A stretch of DNA of 6,433 nt from an uncultured Lachnospiraceae bacterium. Lineage in GTDB: Bacteria; Bacillota_A; Clostridia; Lachnospirales; Lachnospiraceae. Below are positions 1 through 4,303 of the stretch, in pieces. Location of the stretch: NCBI GenBank assembly GCA_902787595.1, contig CADAHD010000171.1, positions 1 through 6,433 on the forward strand, in the 5' to 3' direction. Position numbers and translations under genes: made by a program. Each line of letters opens with the position of its first letter. Within the stretch, counting starts at the first letter, position 1. Below the pieces are notes generated by a model. The model made no database searches, was not told the DNA's origin, and saw only the letters and a program-made list of their open reading frames with translations.

Positions 1-168
1 AAAGCGGAAAGCATCAGCAACATAGTAATAATCAACGAAAAAGATGCGGATCTTAATGAACTGGTAAGCTTGTGTTCCGGCTTTTATGGTGATGCCGGAC
101 GCATTGCACATATGTTTAATGTGGCTGGGAAGCCGGTAGAGATACAGGATTATGAAACTGATAACTGA
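1..168 (+). CDS. C-terminal end of an unrecognised protein (5' truncated)
   Basis: Frame 1 is open from the left edge to a TGA at 166-168, giving the last 55 residues of a protein whose start lies outside the window. The tail contains two hydrophobic stretches (ISNIVIIN, then ELVSLCSGFYGDAGRIAHMF) and ends with GKPVEIQDYETDN. The composition looks like a small soluble alpha/beta domain, with no signal peptide or membrane segment in the visible part. I do not recognise the family and assign no function. The stop lies 17 bases inside the next gene, which suggests the two are co-transcribed and possibly translationally coupled. Because the upstream part is missing, the reading rests only on an open frame with sensible protein composition and on the tight overlap with the next gene. 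Confidence 0.55.
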   Translation, partial: KAESISNIVIINEKDADLNELVSLCSGFYGDAGRIAHMFNVAGKPVEIQDYETDN

Positions 169-1141
169 TAAGAACTATAAGTGGATATATACCTATGATT
201 ATGCTCCGGAATCCGTCTGGGAAGAATGGAGAGCCCCGGGACACGTTCCTGACTGGATAGAAGAGGAAGCAGAGGTTGTTGCAGACCGGGTGGCAGGTAA
301 TAATATGAAAGCAGGGAGAGAAATGCCCTGCTTTCTTCTTATTGCGGACTCGCATTTCGCATATAACGGGACCTGGGAGGATACAATGGCTGCCCTCAAA
401 GCACTGAATGAAAGGCTAAGCTTTACGGGCCTTCTGCACCTGGGGGATATGACGGATGGATGGCTCCCGTTGGAAGAAACGAAAAAGATAGAGAAAAGAT
501 GCATAGAGGACCTGGGATCACTGGGCATTCCCTTGTATTTCGTACCCGGGAATCATGATTATAACTATTTCCGCGGGAATCCGGAGGTATGTTATCCTGA
601 AAGACCCCAGTATTACATTGATTACCCGGAGGAAAGCCTGCGTATCATATGTATTGATTCCTTTGACCCTAAGGAAGCTGTCAGATACGGGTTCACCGAT
701 TATTGTATACACTGGCTTGATGCGGCGCTGAGGACCATGCCCGAAGGATATAAAGCGGTAGTCTTATCGCATGTTACACCCTTAGTACGGCTTCAGTCCT
801 GGGCTAAGGATATACGTAACCGGACGAAGCTGATCGCTGTGCTGGATACCTATGCCGACAGGATACTGGCATTTATCAACGGGCATAACCATTGCGACCA
901 TTTGTTTAATGAGCTGAATAACGGGCAGTTCCCGATAATATCCGTCAATTGTGCGAAATGTGAGTATTTTACGGATCATAAGCCGGAGGGGGCTGTGGTA
1001 CCGGAGCGCCGCCTTGGAGACCGGACGCAGGAGAGCTTTGATATCCTGCAGATAGATTTGGATGCAGGAATGCTTTATTTGTATGCCCTGCCGGTGATTT
1101 TGGGCAATTCCAAAGTTTGTTTTGTGCAATTATCCCAATAA
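152..1141 (+). CDS. Calcineurin-like metallophosphoesterase
   Basis: This 329-residue protein carries every motif of the calcineurin-like phosphoesterase fold in order: D66-S-H68 after a hydrophobic beta strand (CFLLIADSH), G98-D99 (LLHLGDMTDG), G133-N-H-D136 (FVPGNHDYN), S206-H207 (VVLSHVTP) and G244-H-N-H247 (INGHNHCDH). These residues bind the two metal ions in the family, so the enzyme should be active. There is no signal peptide or membrane segment, so it is probably cytoplasmic. The substrate cannot be told; the superfamily includes phosphodiesterases, nucleotidases and protein phosphatases. The start is uncertain. ATG 152 has no well-spaced ribosome site (AGGA ends 2 bases before it) but sits in the preceding gene as a coupled start would. 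ATG 323 has GGGAG 4 bases upstream and would give a 272-residue protein starting just before the first strand. I keep 152 because residues 1-57, rich in Trp, Tyr and acidic residues, look protein-like. It is not a known flagellar part; the sigma-28 promoter lies after it. Confidence 0.88.
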   Translation: MKLITDKNYKWIYTYDYAPESVWEEWRAPGHVPDWIEEEAEVVADRVAGNNMKAGREMPCFLLIADSHFAYNGTWEDTMAALKALNERLSFTGLLHLGDMTDGWLPLEETKKIEKRCIEDLGSLGIPLYFVPGNHDYNYFRGNPEVCYPERPQYYIDYPEESLRIICIDSFDPKEAVRYGFTDYCIHWLDAALRTMPEGYKAVVLSHVTPLVRLQSWAKDIRNRTKLIAVLDTYADRILAFINGHNHCDHLFNELNNGQFPIISVNCAKCEYFTDHKPEGAVVPERRLGDRTQESFDILQIDLDAGMLYLYALPVILGNSKVCFVQLSQ

Positions 1142-1162
1142 AAGAAATTTTGTGTATTTCTC

Positions 1163-1189
1163 TAAAGTCTTGGGGCAATATGCCGATAC
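1163..1189 (+). promoter_or_regulatory. Sigma-28 (FliA/SigD) promoter of flgM
   Basis: TAAA at 1163-1166 and GCCGATAC at 1182-1189 are separated by 15 bases. This matches the flagellar sigma-28 consensus (TAAA, about 15 bases, GCCGATAA/T) except for the final base. It lies 53 bases upstream of the flgM start, leaving room for a transcription start near 1196 and a leader of roughly 45 bases. No convincing sigma-A pair was seen in the same gap; a CATAAT at 1189-1194 has no properly spaced -35 box. A sigma-28 promoter feeding the gene for the sigma-28 inhibitor fits the known autoregulatory loop of flagellar systems. The motif is seen directly; use in vivo is inferred. Confidence 0.87.
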
Positions 1190-1241
1190 ATAATGCAAGA
1201 ACACAAAATCATCAGTTTCATGTAAGGAGGAGGATGGCGAT

Positions 1242-1523
1242 ATGAGGATAGAGGCATATTCGCAGATCCAGAATTTGTACAATGTTTCCAGGCCGGCGGG
1301 TAAGACGAGCCCTGCAGCCGCACCTGATTTCAGAGATAAGCTGAATATTTCAGGAGCGGGGAAGGATCTGCAGGTTGCGAAACAGGCAGTTTCATCAACG
1401 CCTGATGTCAGGGAAGACAGGATCGCTGAGCTTAAGTCCAGCTACCAGAACAATACCTATGATGTCAGCAGCAGTGATTTTGCCGATAAGATTCTGGAGA
1501 AATTTGCACAGGCTGCATTTTAA
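1242..1523 (+). CDS. flgM: Anti-sigma-28 factor FlgM
   Basis: This 93-residue protein is the usual length for FlgM, the inhibitor that binds sigma-28 until the hook is finished and is then exported through the flagellar type III apparatus. The N-terminal part (1-50) is low in structure and rich in Ser, Ala and Pro, and includes the QIQNLYNVSRPAG start typical of Gram-positive FlgM. The C-terminal half holds the conserved sigma-binding pattern: TPDVREDRIAELK (53-65), then NNTYDVSSSDFADKILEKF (70-88), matching the family's tPDvR..kv..lk..i..G.Y.vs...iA.kil. ATG 1242 is chosen because AGGAGG at 1228-1233 lies 8 bases upstream. The gene sits just after a sigma-28 promoter and just before flgN and flgK, the usual place in Firmicutes. 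It is followed by a strong hairpin, so it may be partly transcribed alone. Confidence 0.94.
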   Translation: MRIEAYSQIQNLYNVSRPAGKTSPAAAPDFRDKLNISGAGKDLQVAKQAVSSTPDVREDRIAELKSSYQNNTYDVSSSDFADKILEKFAQAAF

Positions 1524-1548
1524 GCAGGAAACGAATTAATGGGACCAT

Positions 1549-1591
1549 GGAGGTGCCTGTAGGGAAGTATAAGCCTTACAGGCGCTTCTTG
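1549..1591 (+). terminator. Long hairpin after flgM, probable intrinsic terminator or attenuator
   Basis: Bases 1553-1564 (GTGCCTGTAGGG) pair with 1574-1585 (CCTTACAGGCGC) in a 12-base-pair stem with two G-U wobbles and a 9-base loop (AAGTATAAG). Pairing can extend outward by four more pairs to 1549/1589. The stem is followed by TTCTTGT, a short and impure T tract, so termination may be incomplete. The T-rich side is downstream on the + strand only, so it would act on transcripts coming from flgM. It begins 25 bases after the flgM stop. No clear promoter was seen between it and flgN, so readthrough is probably what feeds flgN-flgK. Confidence 0.6.
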
Positions 1592-1706
1592 TAGTAGGGG
1601 GACACCTCATCCGGCCCTCCGGGCCACCTATCTACGCTCCGCTTCGGTCGGCGCAAAACTGGCGTCCCCTGGACGCCATGCGCCCTCAAGGGGAAGGCTT
1701 GGTACA
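1591..1706 (+). repeat. Palindrome-rich intergenic element, probable dispersed repeat
   Basis: This stretch is visibly more G+C-rich than its surroundings and is packed with hairpins: GGCCC-TCC-GGGCC (1613-1625); TGGCGTCC-CCT-GGACGCCA, a perfect 8-pair stem (1660-1678), enclosed by GGCGC/GCGCC (1650-1654 with 1680-1684); and CCC-TCAA-GGG (1683-1692). No credible protein is encoded. The wording (ACACCTCATCCGGCC at the left, CCCTCAAGGGGAAGGCTTGG at the right) resembles, from memory, palindromic intergenic repeats found in many copies in gut Clostridia genomes; this could not be checked here. The element sits between the flgM hairpin and the flgN ribosome site, so it becomes the untranslated leader of flgN on any readthrough transcript. 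Element edges are approximate. Confidence 0.6.
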
Positions 1707-1725
1707 GAAAAGGAGGAAATGAAGT

Positions 1726-2244
1726 ATGGCAAGTTTGATGGACAGTATCATAGATGTACTGGAGAAAGAAGACGCAGAGTATACCCGGCTTATAGAGCTT
1801 TCGGAAAAGAAAACGCCTGTTATCATAAAGGGAGAGCTGGATGAGCTTAACAGGATAACCGAGGCGGAAACGGAGATAGTGGCTGTTATCCAGAAACTTG
1901 AGAAAGAGCGTATCCAGGTTATGAAGGATATCGCGGAAGTTACCAATAAGAAGGCGGATGAGATAAAGCTGGGAGACCTGATCAAAATGATGGAGAAACG
2001 CCCCACGGAGCAGGCCAGGCTGACTGCGCTTCATGACAGGCTTAAGACCACCATGAATAATATGAAGCAGGTGAATGAGCAGAACAGGGAATTGTTGCAG
2101 AGCTCCCTGGAAATGGTCCAATTTGAGATGAATTTGCTCCAATCGCTAAAGACAGCGCCCGAAACTGCCGATTATAATAGTAGCGCATATGCCACAGGGA
2201 CTATAATGGGCAGTGGCACAAAACGATTCGACGCTAAGCAGTAG
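1726..2244 (+). CDS. flgN: Flagellar export chaperone FlgN
   Basis: This 172-residue protein is a FlgN-family chaperone, which binds the hook-filament junction proteins (FlgK and FlgL in known systems) in the cytoplasm and delivers them to the flagellar export gate. It is almost wholly alpha-helical and charged, with heptad-like Leu/Ile/Met spacing from about residue 1 to 145. The family pattern is clear: an N-terminal helix (DVLEKEDAEYTRLIELSEKK), a central LGDLIKMM (85-92), and a final long helix with NRELLQSSLEMVQFEMNLL. The last 25 residues form a flexible Gly/Ser/Tyr-rich tail ending in RFDAKQ, as in other clostridial FlgN proteins. ATG 1726 has AGGAGG at 1711-1716, 9 bases upstream. It is 34 bases from flgK, its likely client, and probably co-transcribed with it. 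Its own leader is the palindromic element, and no separate promoter was recognised. Confidence 0.88.
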   Translation: MASLMDSIIDVLEKEDAEYTRLIELSEKKTPVIIKGELDELNRITEAETEIVAVIQKLEKERIQVMKDIAEVTNKKADEIKLGDLIKMMEKRPTEQARLTALHDRLKTTMNNMKQVNEQNRELLQSSLEMVQFEMNLLQSLKTAPETADYNSSAYATGTIMGSGTKRFDAKQ

Positions 2245-2264
2245 ACGGATTCTTTGGAATCTTA

Positions 2265-2270
2265 GTGAGG
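2265..2270 (+). promoter_or_regulatory. Ribosome binding site that sets the flgK start
   Basis: GTGAGG lies 8 bases before ATG 2279. The frame is open further upstream to an ATG at 2213, inside flgN, but that start has no ribosome site and would add 22 residues (starting MAQNDST) in front of the conserved N-terminal GLFGSLYLGVSGL of FlgK. The 2279 start puts Met directly before this conserved segment, as expected for the family. Confidence 0.8.
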
Positions 2271-2278
2271 TAGATGCT

Positions 2279-4291
2279 ATGGGATTGTTCGGAAGCTTAT
2301 ATTTAGGAGTATCGGGACTGCAGTCGGGGCAGGAAGCCCTTAACGTAGTGGCCCACAATGTGACCAATACGGACACAAAGGGCTATACCAGGCAGCAGGT
2401 ATCCCAGGGTACCAGAGAATACAATTTCCTTTCAAAGAATAATGCCGGCGTGTCCATGAAGCAGACCGGCCTGGGTGTATTTATCACGGAAGTGCGCCAG
2501 GTGAGGGACCGTTTTGTGGATGCTTCTTACCGTAATCAGGCGGGACGCCAGAGCTTTTATACCGTTTCGAACAATGCAATAGAAGAGATACAGGATATCT
2601 TTGGTGAGATGGACGGCCCCACCTTTGAAGAAGCTATGGAGGATATGTGGTATTCGGTTTCCGAGCTGGCAAAGGAGCCCTGCAGCGAAGTTAATCAGGC
2701 TATGGTAATGCAGTATGCGCAGTCCTTTGTGGAGGCGGCTCAGAACGTATACAAAGATATGAGCTCCTATCAGGATAAGCTGAATGAGCAGATTAAAGGC
2801 TGCGTTGATAAGATAAACAGCATAGGAAGGCAGATATTCAAGCTCAACGAACATATACGAGCCATTGCTACCGGCGGGATAGAGAACCCCAACGATCTTT
2901 ATGACCAGCGTAATCTGGCGCTCGATGAGCTGGGGGGGCTTGGAAATATAAGCTACACGGAGGATGCTTACGGTAACATACTGGTCAAGTTTGAAGGACA
3001 TGACTTCGTTACCATGAATACAGTAAATGAGATGGGTTATCAGACAGAGGAAGATGACCGTGTGGGAACTCCCGGATTCTATAATGTATTCTGGAAGGAC
3101 AGCGCCACTCCGGATCCCATGAGGGACGGAAGATATATCCCGGATACCGTAAGAAATAATCCTCTTTCGAATATCACGGCTACCGGTCAGGTTTTTAACT
3201 GGGATCTGCCCATTTCTTCAAAGCTGGATACAGATGTGGGACAGCTTAAGGGACTGCTCCTGGCGCGCGGCAATCACCGCGGGACCTACAGGGATCTGGC
3301 AGATGAAGAGACTTATGCAAAAGTGGCCGATTCGGTTATGGTCAATCTTATGGCGGAATTTGACGGCCTGGTAAACAACTTTACCACTACCGTAAATGAT
3401 GTGCTCAAGAATGTGACGATGACGGCAGATGAGCGTATAGAAGGCCTGATGCTTGATTTTCAGGATTATTACGCATACAACACTACCGATCAGGACTACA
3501 CAAAGCTTCAGCTTTTTGATGACGCCTTTATAGACACGGTTAAGGGTATGCTTGAAGGCAAAGTGGTGGATGAGGCACTTAAGAAGAGTGTGCTGGATGC
3601 GCTTGATAATAAATTCTTCAATATAGATAAGAACTTCCGCTCTGATACTGAGGCTTATACCCAGTACAGTGAGCTGTATAACAAGGTGAGCAAGGCTCTG
3701 GACGGCCTTATGGGAAGGGATAATTCAAAGAATAAGACCCTGGGCTATATGAGAGATGAGACCGGCAAGCCGGTTCAGATCTTTGAGCGCATCAGTACGG
3801 ATGAATGCAGACGCGATGCCGATGGCAATTATTTAAGCCTTAAGGGCGAGGACCCCAACAATAACGGTACCTGGTTTACCACGGCAAACCTGGTAGTATG
3901 TTCGGATCTTTTACAGTATCCTACGCATCTGGGCCTCAGACTTCCGGATGGATCTGAAGACCGCGCCAGCGCAGAGGCGCTCAGGGATGCTTTTGCCAGC
4001 GAGTCTTACGTGCTTAATCCTACGCTTACCAATAAGACTTCCCTTCGCAAGTATTATGCTAATTTTGTTGCTCAGATAGCCAATTCGGGCAATGTATATA
4101 AGAATCTTAAGGAAAACCAGGATCTGACTGTTGATGCGATCGAGGCCAACCGCCAGGGCGATATAGGCGTAGCTACCGACGAAGAGCTTTCAAATATGAT
4201 CAAATTCCAGAATGCTTATAACGCCAGCAGCAGATTTATCAATGTGATAGACGAGTGTATAGAACACATCATCACCACTTTGGGTGCTTGA
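2279..4291 (+). CDS. flgK: Flagellar hook-associated protein 1, FlgK (first copy)
   Basis: This 670-residue protein is FlgK (HAP1), which forms the first ring of the junction between hook and filament after export. The N-terminal D0 helix is textbook: GLFGSLYLGVSGLQSG (2-17), then N22-V-V-A-H-N-V-T-N30 and T33-K-G-Y-T-R38. Residues 42-330 follow the usual FlgK course, including ERIxLNxxI-like helices around KINSIGRQIFKLNEHI, YDQRNLALDELG, and GQLKGLLLARG (321-331). The C-terminal D0 helix is also clear, with ELSNMIKFQNAYNASSRF and a final INVIDECIEHIITTLGA. Between about residues 377 and 490, where most FlgK proteins have a short link, there is a long, charged, mostly helical insertion. As expected for the export substrate class, there is no cleavable signal peptide. 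The stop at 4289-4291 is 12 bases before the next start, so the two flgK genes are in one transcript. A hook-type or FlgL identity is unlikely given both end motifs and the FlgN neighbour. Confidence 0.92.
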   Translation: MGLFGSLYLGVSGLQSGQEALNVVAHNVTNTDTKGYTRQQVSQGTREYNFLSKNNAGVSMKQTGLGVFITEVRQVRDRFVDASYRNQAGRQSFYTVSNNAIEEIQDIFGEMDGPTFEEAMEDMWYSVSELAKEPCSEVNQAMVMQYAQSFVEAAQNVYKDMSSYQDKLNEQIKGCVDKINSIGRQIFKLNEHIRAIATGGIENPNDLYDQRNLALDELGGLGNISYTEDAYGNILVKFEGHDFVTMNTVNEMGYQTEEDDRVGTPGFYNVFWKDSATPDPMRDGRYIPDTVRNNPLSNITATGQVFNWDLPISSKLDTDVGQLKGLLLARGNHRGTYRDLADEETYAKVADSVMVNLMAEFDGLVNNFTTTVNDVLKNVTMTADERIEGLMLDFQDYYAYNTTDQDYTKLQLFDDAFIDTVKGMLEGKVVDEALKKSVLDALDNKFFNIDKNFRSDTEAYTQYSELYNKVSKALDGLMGRDNSKNKTLGYMRDETGKPVQIFERISTDECRRDADGNYLSLKGEDPNNNGTWFTTANLVVCSDLLQYPTHLGLRLPDGSEDRASAEALRDAFASESYVLNPTLTNKTSLRKYYANFVAQIANSGNVYKNLKENQDLTVDAIEANRQGDIGVATDEELSNMIKFQNAYNASSRFINVIDECIEHIITTLGA

Positions 4292-4303
4292 AAGGAGTAA
4301 GCC

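Noticed and set aside
1234..1245. A three-codon reading frame (ATG GCG ATA TGA) whose stop overlaps the flgM start, as a possible leader peptide.
   Set aside because: The AAGGAGG at 1224-1230 is only 3 bases from this ATG, too close for good initiation, while the spacing to the flgM ATG is normal. Chance is the simplest reading.
1074..1245. A second frame that stays open past the end of the metallophosphoesterase to a TGA at 1243-1245, which could hint at a frameshifted longer C terminus.
   Set aside because: The translated tail has no recognisable motif and runs through the sigma-28 promoter and the flgM ribosome site. Nothing shows a frameshift.
1576..2142. A 188-codon open frame on the minus strand across the repeat and flgN.
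   Set aside because: It is antisense to a well-supported flgN and its composition (His, Leu, Phe rich) is that of a shadow frame; part of it is the palindromic repeat.
2213..2278. An upstream ATG extending flgK by 22 residues into the end of flgN.
   Set aside because: No ribosome site precedes it, the added residues do not resemble FlgK, and ATG 2279 has a good site and sits exactly at the conserved N terminus.
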